Assembly (NCBI GenBank): GCA_032690845.1
Contig: CM064426.1
Span: 72,156,403-72,220,402, forward strand
Direction of reading: 5' to 3'
Source: Eleusine coracana subsp. coracana
Lineage: Eukaryota; Streptophyta; Magnoliopsida; Poales; Poaceae
DNA length: 64,000 nucleotides
In this document: in pieces, positions 45,136-54,924 of the stretch
Layout of the letters: each line of letters starts with the position of its first letter
Position numbering within the stretch: position 1 is the first letter of the stretch
Translations under genes and position numbers: made by a program
The notes under the pieces: model-generated
What the model saw: the letters and a program-made list of their open reading frames with translations, nothing else
What the model was told of the DNA's origin: nothing
Databases searched by the model: none

Positions 45136-45556
45136 ATTGGTGGCTCACAAGTCACAAGTTTGTCTAATCTATTCAACTCCCTCAAATGCAAAGCAGACTG
45201 GAGGCTCATCCGAGATTGATCCTTTTTTCTTTTGTGGTATTGATTTTTTTTATTTTTTTATTATCGGCCCATGCTAAGTTCAAATGCTACCAATTAAGGG
45301 GAAGTTGCCGACTAGACCTGGAATAAGACAAATGGTGAAAGATCACGAAAAAATATTGGACGGATGATCAAAAATCACAAAAAAAGATTAGACAAATGAT
45401 CAAAAATCACGAAAAATGGTGTCCACTATCCGTCAATGAACACAACAATACGTTAACAAGCACAATCCAATATTTACACCCGAATCAAAATGAAAAAAAA
45501 TTGTGTCCACTACCTCAATCAAACTAACGAATGACGTCGGCTCCCCTAAAGCTGCA
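45136..45556. other. intergenic with a short tandem repeat
   Basis: A ~32-bp unit (ATGATCAAAAATCACGAAAA-like) is repeated about three times at 45334-45418. No gene. Confidence 0.55.
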
Positions 45557-45914
45557 TCACCAGCGCATCCTCCTCCTCGTCTCGAACATGATGATGTCAT
45601 GCATGAAGTATGCCATCATCGCGAATCCTAGCCAGGCGGCGCCGGCGATCCACCATGTCATGCCGAGGGCGCAGCTGTAGAAGAACAACGCGGAGAGGAA
45701 AGCCCCCAACATGACGGCGGCCTTCCCCAGTCCGCGGCGCAGCCCATGCCACAGCTGGCGGGAACGACGAAAATAGAGAGTGGAGTAGAGGAGGACAACA
45801 ACGGTGTAGGCAGCAACCCCACCGTCGCTCGTAATTGTTGTAGACGATGGTCATGACAAATGCCGCGTTCCTCAAAAGAATGGTGGCGAATGCGAGCATC
45901 CTGCTGTAATTCAT
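45557..45914 (-). pseudogene. four-span membrane protein, copy B, one-base frameshift
   Basis: From the ATG at 45914 the frame reads MNYSRMLAFATILLRNAAFV and follows copy C up to a Trp (about residue 32). A GGGG run near 45820 then carries one base too many relative to copy C. In the next frame the alignment resumes at once (VAAYTVVVLLY against IATYIAVVLLY) and runs through three more spans to a TGA at 45559-45557. The whole span is 358 nt, i.e. 119 codons plus one base, as expected for a single insertion. The tail is basic (ETRRRMRW) rather than acidic. It may be real decay or a homopolymer error. Confidence 0.65.
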
Positions 45915-46352
45915 GGCTACCTAGCCTACCTATGCTCACTAAATCAAGCGAAACAAGAGCCAAGAGTAAAGGTTATTAAAAGTGTGTTTGGTAGGATTTA
46001 TAAAATGACTTATACAATAGTTTATAGTGTGAAGTGAAGAATGGGCTGCTGAATTGAACAGGTGGAAACTACAGAAAACGACGTGAGAGAAAAGTGTATC
46101 ATCCAATACATATTAGGGAGTATTAAAAGCAAGGCTAATAGATGGGCCAACAACCGGCGAAATAAAGGTTTTACGTTCATATTTAGGGTGTATTTGGCAG
46201 GGTTTATATTCAAAGTGCTTTGAGTATTTTAATATTTTAATATCAGATACTCAAAGGGCTTATACTCAAATGCGCCGGCAACCAGCAGTAGAAAAGACTT
46301 GTATAGTGAGTAGACTATTCAGTTGACCGTTCCTTTGAGTATTTTAATATCA
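45915..46352. other. upstream region of copy B, repeat-like
   Basis: AT-rich. The phrase TTTGAGTATTTTAATATCAG occurs at about 46220 and again at 46335. Two GTRTTTGGNAGGRTTTATA stretches (about 45984 and 46190) suggest an inserted or duplicated element, not delimited. Confidence 0.35.
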
Positions 46353-46480
46353 GATACATTTGACCGACGGCGACACGAAGCAGGGCTCCCCGCCGAACCG
46401 CCCCTCGCCGTACTCGAACCGCGTGTCGAGCCGGATCTCCGTGAGCCAGGAAGGCGGGAGCGGCTTTCGTCCGCCGCGTG
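46353..46480 (-). pseudogene. carotenoid cleavage dioxygenase-like gene fragment
   Basis: The minus strand reads WLTEIRLDTRFEYGEGRFGG followed by EPCFV. The GEGRFGGEPCFV motif is characteristic of NCED-type carotenoid dioxygenases. The residues that normally separate the LTEIR-like part from it appear to be missing. Only about 40 residues can be matched and no start or other exons are present. This is a relic or captured fragment; the assignment rests on one motif. Confidence 0.4.
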
Positions 46481-47518
46481 GCAAGCCACTGTCCACCGCA
46501 TTGACGGCTCTCGTTTTGTCAAAGATTCGAGAAGTCAGCTGGTTCCACATAAATTTGCAGGACCGATAACTTTCCCAGGAAGGCAGGACCCAGCAACCAC
46601 ACTGCACCACCGGAGTTTGAAGTATGAACTAGACATCGTCAGTAACTAAATCTTCAGAACAAGTTATGGATGCAGGATTGCACAAACACAGAAGAGCATT
46701 GAATCAAATTAAGAAGAAATATTATCTTGATTTTTCGTATTGCTTCCCTGCATCAGTTAGTTTGAGTTTAGGGATTCAGTCATGAATTCAGGTCGGCTTA
46801 GCTTGCAGGTCTGATTGTCTAACAGTTTCATATGCAGATTTCTTCTGTGGCTCTTGATAGACTTGATTATTTAGCATATGAAATAGGGTTCAGCGATAAT
46901 TACTGGGTTTTGCCTAAAAAAAACCTGGGTTTCCTGTGAAAATATTATTTTGTATGGTGATGACTGATTTTACAACCCAGTAAAGAGGAGGGAAAAATGT
47001 CGTTTTTTCGGCATTTGGTCGTTGGGCCTCTTCGTTTCGGACCGAATCTATAAGTTGTGATGAGGGAGGGAATTGATAATGGGCTTCTGTATTGGGCTCA
47101 AATGTAGATGCATACGAAAGTACTCTGAACCGTAGATGCATACACACTGCTGCTTGAACGGTTAAATGAGTCCTTTGAAAACTGGGAGCGCTGCAACCCG
47201 CTCGGCCTCTTTGTCAACTGGAGATGGAGAATGCCGGCCGAGTCAGAGCACAACGCCCAGCAGCAGATGCATGCTCCTTGTGTTGTGGACAAGAATTGCA
47301 GAAGAGAAAGCAGAGCAGAGGTGCTGTGCTTCTGCGTGCGACAAGACCTGGAGCTGTTCGTCGATACTACGTAGTGTACTAGTCATGCTTCTCAATCGGG
47401 TACCTCGGCCCTTTTGGCTTGTCGATCGACCTCGGCCCGATCGAGTACTACTACTTCAAGGTGACCTGCCGCACGTTCACGGTGGTCGCCTGGTCGGCGC
47501 TGACGGGAACTACCTGAC
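46481..47518. other. intergenic with segment copy 2 and an unidentified open stretch
   Basis: 46640-46690 matches the dispersed segments at 42590 and 51360. From about 47165 to 47518 the DNA is GC-rich and open on the plus strand (125-codon frame) but carries no domain I know. The hAT element at 47527 interrupts it; its right flank (48552 onward) continues the GC-rich sequence. Confidence 0.35.
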
Positions 47519-47526
47519 CCCGTACC

Positions 47527-48543
47527 TATATCTAGGCATCTAGGCCGGGATAATTAGGCTGGCACGAGGCACGGCCATTTTGGACCGGCACGGGCATGGC
47601 ATGGCCCGGTCCAAAGCGTGTCCGTGTCGGCATGGCCTGGCACACAGTGTCGTGCTTGGGCCGACCCCCAGTCATGGGCACGGCCCACAGCACGGCCTGA
47701 TAAAGTAGCGGCCCGGTCACTAGCCCGGTAAGGTTAGGGCATTCCTTCCCCCCCCCCCCCTCCCCGCACCAGCCCAGCCCAACGGTCACTTTCCCCCACC
47801 CTGCCGCGTATAAAAGCCGGCTCCAAACCCTAGCACGGCTCTCACGGTCTCACCTCTCTCATTTTCTCCGCCCCGGTGTCGTAGCTCTCCTCTCGCTCTC
47901 ACGTATCAGCGTCTTGCTCTCGCCTCGGCGCCTCCAGCTCTAGATCTCGTCGGCTCGCCGCCGTAGGTCGTAGCATAGTCGCCTTCTTCTCGCCCTCTCG
48001 TCGGCGGCTCGACGCGTCGCCCTCTTGGCCCTCGTTGGCTCGGCGAGCATGTGAGGCGGTGAGAGCGTGACCCCCTCTCGTCGCTGCAGCCTGCGGCTGT
48101 GCTGCTAAGTAGTAAGAACCCTAGATCTCCCTCCTCCTCTCTCTTTGCTTCTTTTTTCCCTCTCTGTACCTTGATCTGACCCTTGTTCTGGATGTTTTTC
48201 ACGTTCTTGCTGGTGACGATGGTTGACACTCCGTGCTCGTCCATATTATTTGTTGAATTTTGCTGTCAAAATTTCTATGTTGGTAACTTAATTCTGAGAA
48301 TTTGAGAATACGAGTTGAAACTATGCTCCCAGGCCACCGTGCTCACGGGCCGACTGGGCTTTCGGACTGGCACGACATGGAAAAAATGATTTCGTGCCGT
48401 GCCGTGGGCCGACCCCACGGCACGTGGGCCACTATAGCATGGCCCGGCCGGCCCGTCATGACGGCCCGGCCCGGTATACTTCCGTGCCGGGCCTAACCGG
48501 GCCTGGGCCATGCCGTGCCGGGTGGGCCGAATGCCCAGATATA
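47527..48543 (+). mobile_element. hAT-type element carrying a core promoter, 1.0 kb
   Basis: Exact 8-bp duplication CCCGTACC (47519-47526 and 48544-48551). The ends TATATCTAGGCATCTAGGCC and, inverted, TATATCTGGGCATTCGGCCC match. Dense GGCACGG/GGCCCGG subterminal repeats occupy both ends. The centre has a TATAAAAG box (47809-47816), then an AAACCCTAG telo-box, a CT-rich leader and a donor-like AAGTAGTAAG. This looks like the transposase promoter and leader left after internal deletion. A C-run lies at about 47744-47760. Confidence 0.85.
47809..47816 (+). promoter_or_regulatory. TATA box inside the hAT element
   Basis: TATAAAAG in GC-rich surroundings, with AAACCCTAG about 15 bp downstream and a CT-rich leader after it. 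Confidence 0.55.
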
Positions 48544-48551
48544 CCCGTACC

Positions 48552-48978
48552 CGCTGGAGGCCATCGACGTGCTCATGGTCGCCGACGTGCTCGTGTGTGT
48601 GTGTGTGAGTACAAGTGGTGCTAGTGCTGCGATCTAAGGACAACACATGTATGTTCTCTGCATATGCTTATTGTGTTGATCTTGTGAATTGCATAGACTC
48701 GTTTATGGCGTGGAGGTGTCGCGTCCGGCTGCCGGAGATAGCTGTCCCTGGCGGAGCCAGGTCGAGCACGCCGGCGTCACCAATGGCATCCCGTCCGGTG
48801 CGGCAAGGAGCCGAGAAAGACAGAGACTTGTTTGAAGAGAAGAGAGCAGAGAGACGCTTGCTGCCACGGGCGAGGACAGTAGTTGTTCTTCTCGATCGAG
48901 CAGATTGAGGACCCACCTGTGGGCTGTTGAGCTTCTCAATCTGTTCCGGACTCACAACCATACGGATATGATCTGTAT
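48552..48978. other. intergenic, 3' side of the NAC remnant
   Basis: A GT microsatellite at about 48593-48607. The part at 48780-48880 resembles 42870-43045. No gene recognised. Confidence 0.4.
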
Positions 48979-49760
48979 TTACATATCCGTGGAGACCTCC
49001 AAGATCCTCCCGAGCTCGTCCCAGGTGCTACCGCCATCCTGAACGAAGCTCGTCAGCTCGCTCCAAGCCACCGCTGACGGAGATGTTGCCGGCTTCTTGA
49101 CCTTCATCATGTCTTCTGGCGAGGCGCCGTGTAAACTGTGACTGTGAAGCAGGAACGGCTGGCTATGGTCAATGGCATGAGAAGCCTCGCTCACATCCGT
49201 CGTTGTTGACTCAAAGCTGCTTGCCATGGATGCGCATCCGGTGTAGAAGAGCTGGTGATGGTGGTTGTACTCCAACTGCTTCTGCAGCTGATGGCTAATT
49301 CGTTTATTGCTGCCCTGTTCTTGCTTAATCTGCTGCTGGAACCTCCGGTTGTACGACAACTTCCTCTTGAAGATCCGGCAGATCGTCCATATTTCCTGAG
49401 ATATTCAAGATTGTAATATGTAAAATCACACAATTTTACTCTACTCTTATTTGTTACTAAGAATGATCTGAATTTGTTAGCACTTATTACTGCATCTTGG
49501 AAGTCAGCTGATGATGTGGAGGGGAGGCGGAACTCGTGCATCATCCAGTCGGTCTTGGTGCCCCTGCCGGCGCTGCCGCGGTAGTAGACGAGAGACTTCT
49601 TGAGGCCAACGCACTCGCCGGCGCCGGCGCCGTCGTGTACGGGCTTGTCGATGCCGGTGGCCTTCCAGAAGCCGGAGCCGGTGACGCGGTTGGGCCTGAT
49701 GCTGTTCCTGTATTTCCGACCACGCAGGCAGAAGAAGTACCATTCTTTCTCTTCAGCTCC
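48979..49760 (-). pseudogene. NAC transcription factor lacking exon 1
   Basis: Two exons, 49760-49491 and 49395-48979, joined by a GT-AG intron at the position usual for NAC genes, encode 228 residues. Exon 2 carries subdomains C and D ([58 protein letters not shown]). Exon 3 starts with subdomain E ([13 protein letters not shown]) and continues into a glutamine/histidine-rich tail. Exon 1, with subdomains A and B that form the dimer interface, is not found in the 340 bp before the next gene. The ATGIDKP variant recalls the JUB1/NAC042 clade (inference). A complete exon 1 beyond the gene at 50107 cannot be excluded but would need an intron containing that gene. Confidence 0.8.
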
Positions 49761-49761
49761 C

Positions 49762-50035
49762 TGTACCACTTGAAGAGCAGGATTTGTAATACACGGCATA
49801 GCAATCCTCATTATACTCAAAATAAAAAGCGTGAGCAGTAAAATTTGAAAAGAAGGATTACAATACAGAGAGGTAGCAGATGCAGTACACATGGCTCCAG
49901 AATATGAATCGGAAGTACTAATCCGTATATTGTATTCCATAATAACAATAAATACAGACCAGGATTTGCAAGGCGAACTTAGCAATCCTTATTACACTCA
50001 AAATTAAAAAAGAGGAAATAATTTGCAGCAGTGCA
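49762..50035 (-). repeat. two copies of a ~180-bp block upstream of the NAC remnant
   Basis: CAGGATTTGYAA, then TAGCAATCCTYATTAYACTC, then AAAATWAAAAA recurs at about 49780-49830 and 49960-50012. This partial duplication of the former first-intron sequence is consistent with rearrangement where exon 1 was lost. Confidence 0.65.
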
Positions 50036-50106
50036 AGTTCATGTGGCCGCCGAGCGCCTGGAACGCGGGAACTCTCGCCGTGGCGTCCAAGAACGGCCAA
50101 AGGCGA

Positions 50107-50487
50107 TCAAACTAACGGAAGACTCACCAGAACTGCTTCCTCCTCCTCGTCGTCTTCGAAGAAGACGATGCCGTAGAAGAAGTAAGCCGCCGACACGAGT
50201 CCAAGCCACGAGGCGCCGGCGACCCACCATGGCAAGCCGGAGGCGAAATTGTAGAAGAACATGGCTGTGAGGAAAAGCACCAGCGTGATTGCCGCCTTCC
50301 CGAAGCGGCGGCGAAGTCCCTCCGGCAGGTCGGTGGAGCGGCGGAAATGGAGGGCGAAGTAGAGGAGGACGACGGCGATGTAGGTTGCAATCCACTGCGG
50401 CTGGAACCTGTTATAGGTTACCGCCATGATGAATGCCATGTTCACCAATACAAGGGCCACCACTGCGAGCAGCTTGCTGCGATTCAT
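50107..50487 (-). CDS. four-span membrane protein, intact copy C
   Basis: A 126-codon intronless frame. It starts MNRSKLLAVVALVLVNMAFI (span 1); span 2 is WIATYIAVVLLYFALHF. A basic loop (RRSTDLPEGLRRRFGK) precedes span 3 (AITLVLFLTAMFFYNF). Span 4 starts WWVAGASWLGLVSAAYFF, and the tail is strongly acidic (FFEDDEEEEA). Relatives lie at 43323-43732 and 45557-45914 on the same strand, so this is a local tandem family. A TATA-like CTAAATATA element sits at about 50560-50568, 73-81 bp before the ATG. I know no function. The alternating spans, cytosolic basic loop and acidic tail suggest an endomembrane or plasma membrane protein (inference). Confidence 0.75.
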   Translation of the reverse strand: MNRSKLLAVVALVLVNMAFIMAVTYNRFQPQWIATYIAVVLLYFALHFRRSTDLPEGLRRRFGKAAITLVLFLTAMFFYNFASGLPWWVAGASWLGLVSAAYFFYGIVFFEDDEEEEAVLVSLPLV

Positions 50488-50559
50488 GGCTGCCTACGCT
50501 GTGAAGCAAGGAGACCGAGATACGGAAGAAGCTTTGCAGCGAGAACGTAGTTCTGCGAG

Positions 50560-50568
50560 TATATTTAG
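50560..50568 (-). promoter_or_regulatory. TATA-like element of copy C
   Basis: The minus strand reads GACTAAATATACTCG, 73-81 bp before the ATG at 50487. Confidence 0.45.
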
Positions 50569-50805
50569 TCATAGTCAACAACAACAAATAGAGAATGATA
50601 AATTGGAAACCGATCGAGGGTGATCGACTGGCGCGAACAAGCACCACGGTCCCTGTCAACTGTCCAGTGTCAACGTCCGGTCCGGTCGTCGTTTCCTCTG
50701 GGCTTTATTTTTGTCAACCCAGCTATGATAAGTCCACATTTAAGATAGCAAACAATGAGGCCCACAAGCCCAGACTGAAATATTTGGCCGGACCAAAATG
50801 CTGAG

Positions 50806-51430
50806 GCCTCGAGTCATTTTGCGTGATTTGGCGCGACCATGACGATGATCAGTAGAGCGGTATGTCCCGGCGAAACTCCGTGTGGCAAGCTGTCGATTTG
50901 CAAAAACCCTTTTGGATAACGAGGGAATAGTGCAGATTGCAGGTTGTCATCCTATATACTCTCTCTGTATTTTAATTGATGTCGTCGACCAATTAGGCTA
51001 CTTCCAATAGGAGTTTTAATTTTTATTAAATAGGATGTCATATCATCAGTTTTGATAATATGGTAAAAAATTAATAAGGAGAAAGAGTTGAGTGGTTTCA
51101 TCTAGATAAAACTATGTCTATACTATTTTTAAGAAAATTCTCTCTTACATATGTTGTCTAGAAAATAACAAATAAAACTGTACATTATGAATATGGTTTC
51201 AATCATTTTTTATGCATATGTGACACTTTAGAAATAACAAAATAAAATCCTCCGTTAGTACTAGCCTTAGCACCGGGTCTGGACCTGAAACTCTGGCAAC
51301 AAATTGGTGTTGTTTACGAAATATTGACGGTTTCTGAAGAATGAACCGGAGAAGCATCAATACTAACTATAATCTTCAGAAGAAGATATGACTGCTGGAT
51401 CGTAGAAAATCAGACAGAAGAACTGGTTTC
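50806..51430. repeat. dispersed segment copy 3
   Basis: Colinear with 41755-42640 (see there). It lies upstream of copy C and is interrupted by a Tourist-like MITE and the stub of a Stowaway end (about 50957-50990). Confidence 0.7.
50996..51267. mobile_element. Tourist-like MITE, 272 bp
   Basis: The ends GGCTACTTCCAATAGGAGTT and, inverted, GGCTAGTACTAACGGAGG are flanked by TTA on both sides (50993-50995 and 51268-51270). Absent from the matching segment at 42.4 kb. Confidence 0.7.
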
Positions 51431-53228
51431 CTGTGAAAATTATGAGAATTTTAATCAATATTATAGGATACTAACAAAGTGCCCGTGCGTTGCTACGGGT
51501 TAAAAAAATAAAACACTCTTTATAATTTAAACATAAATTATTTACACAATATAATTATTGATTTCTTTACATAAAAAATCATATTTATATTATTATTGAT
51601 GCTTTTTATATACCATTTTATATGTTATAAGCAATAATTTTTGTACCATTTTTCATTGTATTCTTATCATAAATATTTTTTTACCTCTAATATCAACGAT
51701 TTTCACATATAGTGTCGTTTGAGAGCTATTTTGCAAAATTAAGTAAAATGATATTAAAAAAATGCTCAAATATGAGAAGTACCGATATAAAACACAATTC
51801 ACTATGCAAAGAGGGATTCTCACAACCTCATGACGCCTACAAGACATCACTGGATCTCTATGAAACCCAACATGTAAGACTAAAGTCGTGATCCAATACC
51901 TAAAGATTTGTAAAACTTTATCTTATAGGAAAAATTAATTCACGCAGAATAGAAACAATACTTTATTACAATACGATTTTGAACTTAAACACTTGCTCTA
52001 ATAAAAAAAGTTAAAATCAAAAGTTGTAGATCTCGTCGAGACCTTTTCAGAATATATATTCGCATAGAGACCTACGTAGAGGAATCCGAATCGGCGGCGT
52101 TCAGCTGAGACGGCGGCAACGTTCAGCTCAGCGGCGACAACGTTGAGCGGCGGGTGCGACGGCGGCGTTCAACTCAGGCAGGCACCGACAGAGTTGTGCG
52201 GCGATGGCATTGAACTCAGCGGCAGCTGTTTGTGCTATAGCCCAACGCGCTCGTCTGCAGCCACCATTGACGCCATCGATCCAGTCCGCCGGTGCCCCCA
52301 TCTGCAGCGACCATGTCCAGCTCCGGCCAAGCGGAGCAGCCAATAGGCAAGTCAAGCAATCATTTTTCTTGTGCTCCTTCCTCTGTACGAATTTCTATTG
52401 GTTGCCATTGCCTTGCTATTGTGGAAAGCTTTGTGTTTACTCAGTGCTCATGCAAACGCTCAGACAAAAGATAGTGACTGGACAGTCCATCCAATAAAAT
52501 CTCCCGGCGACGATCATGCCATGGCTGGTGAATATAATGTTGGTTGATCGAGGCACGCTCACCCTAGGCACGTCGTGATCGACCTAGGATGAGAATGCGG
52601 TTATGAATCAAGAATATGTTTGACTGCACGACCGGGACGATGGTACGGTTTTCAACGTGTGGTGAATGTAGGTCGATCAAGTTGTGATACATGGCAACAT
52701 GCAGGCTGTGAATCACGCCTCCACAGGTGGATTAGTTGGGATATTTTTTCATGTTTATCTCTATTTCCACAGGTACTGTTATTTGCGGCAACATCACAAT
52801 CACCTATTCGTGCTCCATGATGTCACCACATAAGGCAAGATTAGTTAAAATTTGTTTATGCCATATAATGATTTCTTCCTCATCCACTATTTCTCTCTGA
52901 AAAACCTGAAATCATCGTCAAAAAAGGCAGAGTGTACTTTGTTGCTAGGAACGTTGACTCATTGACTGGCCTAACTAGTTTTACTCAAACGTTCACGACG
53001 CTTTTTTATTTTGTTCAATCCTTTGCTCAATACCAAATCAATAACAAACCAATAATTGAAGAAAAAAGGAACATGTGAACTGGGCTGCCGATTGTTTTTG
53101 GCCCATGAAGCCCACGAAAGGATACGCCTCTCCTCCCTTCTTCAACCTCTAGCTGTCCCTGTCTGCCATGGCTCCCAGTTCTTGAAAGAGGACATCGCCT
53201 GTCAAAACGATTAAATAGATCCAAACAG
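51431..53228. other. intergenic, no gene recognised
   Basis: Contains a GTGCCCGTGCGTTGCTACGG sequence (about 51480-51500), a phrase I have seen as a dispersed grass repeat. A GC-richer patch (52080-52360) has short open frames rich in GGCGGCG-type codons. No gene is supported. Confidence 0.4.
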
Positions 53229-53236
53229 GTTTAGAT

Positions 53237-53770
53237 TAGGGATGGCAATTCGGGTTTCGGGTGCGGGGCCCCACCAGGTTTGGCACCCGCCGGGTGCGGG
53301 TGCGGTGCACTTTCTCACCCGCAGGGCTCACCCACACCCGCCCCACATAATCGCGGGGCGGGTGCGGGTTTTTTCTCCCACCCGCAGGTGCCTCGCGGGG
53401 CTTGAAAAATAAGACCCATCAAGAATTTTAGTTAAATATTTCTTTCTGAGAGTGAGAATTATGTGTGTAATAATTATTAGTTTATGTATATGTGTTATTA
53501 TATTATGTTAATTATGAAGTTATGAATGAGTTAGTATTTTTTTATTGTGTAAAATGTACTAAATAATGATGAATTAAACTAAAAATATATTTTTTAATGT
53601 GTCTAAAAAACCCGCGGGGACCCGTCACCCACCCAAAACCCGGCGGGTGCGGACGCGGGTGTAAATTTCTTACACCCGCGGGTGCGGGTGAAGATTTCCA
53701 CCCGCAACATCTATCATCGCGGGTAGACTTTTGCTCCACCCGCCCCGAACCCGCCTCGTTACCATCCCTA
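53237..53770. mobile_element. hAT-type element with TAGGGATGGCAA ends, 534 bp
   Basis: Exact 8-bp duplication GTTTAGAT (53229-53236 and 53771-53778). Ends TAGGGATGGCAATTCGGG and, inverted, TAGGGATGGTAACGAGG. Subterminal CCCGCGGGTG/CGGGTGCGGG repeats. Same family as 31925-32825. Confidence 0.9.
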
Positions 53771-53778
53771 GTTTAGAT

Positions 53779-54326
53779 ATAAACACCAACGCGTAGAACA
53801 CCTCGGCACACATCCGTTTTGATAGGTTGGAGAATGGAGATAACCACAAAATCACTGGTAGGGCGCCTATAGGTAGGAGATATAGGGCAAGGCTGCAACT
53901 GGAGGTGATGACGACTGCTCGTTGGTTGCGTCGGTTTCCGGTTCCTTCCTCGTAACTGTTATGATGCTTCTATATAAGGATACTAAAATCAAATCAGATT
54001 CAATTCTCCAATTCTATGATAAAAGGATCGACTAAAACTCAAAAATCATGTATAGATTGGTAGCTACGGACACGAAAATTTGATATAGACGACCGCACTT
54101 TAATCAAATAATATATTATATATAGAGAGAGAGGGAGAGAGGAAAATCACTCATCTTACATATGCTTTGGAGCTCTATTATTAAATTATATACCTGTATA
54201 TTATAGTATTACTATTACATTGTAGCTGTAGGACTATAATATTGTGTCTTCCTCAAAATAAAAAAAAAGGCTTGTAATAATGTTATATGACTATAATATT
54301 ATTATGATTATTGAACCGGACCAGTA
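53779..54326. other. AT-rich intergenic
   Basis: No gene or delimited repeat; a GA-rich microsatellite stretch lies at about 54123-54143. Confidence 0.5.
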
Positions 54327-54334
54327 GCTAGTGA

Positions 54335-54619
54335 CTAGGAAAAAAAATTCGGTACAAAACAAATATCGGTGGTCACCGATAAACATGATATTTTAGAAAT
54401 ATCGGCAATTTTGGTGAATAAAATAAATTATTTTTTAAAAATGTTTGCATAATTTGAGAAGAAATAGTCTTAAATCTATAAACTATCATAGTTACATATA
54501 TAATAAAAATAGTTTTCATTGAATGAACATAGTTAATGATAAAAAATATATCGGACCATACCGATAAATATGATATATCGGATATTTCAGTGAAAGTTCG
54601 CCGAATTTTTTGTTCCTCG
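54335..54619. mobile_element. hAT-like MITE, 285 bp
   Basis: Exact 8-bp duplication GCTAGTGA (54327-54334 and 54620-54627). Ends CTAGGAAAAAAAATTCGG and, inverted, CGAGGAACAAAAAATTCGG. The interior repeats ATATCGG and CCGATAAA motifs. Confidence 0.8.
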
Positions 54620-54924
54620 GCTAGTGAAGCTTTGGCATGGCTCCGGCTTTAAGATATTTGCTGGAGCTGCAGCTTAGAATAGATTTCCCTTGCCAAAAAA
54701 AAATCTAAGAATAGATTTAAATATTTTATATTTTATTTTTTAGATCTAAAACAAAGGTAAAATGACTCAACAGAAGACCATTGATTTATTTTAGATCTTC
54801 GATGAAAAGTTCGTCCAGCTCACACCCGAGGATGGATGGCATCACCACCACCTGCTTGTCTTGCAGGAGACGAAGGCCGTGACCTTGTACCCGTTCCAGG
54901 TTACAACCATGGCAGAGTCATCCT

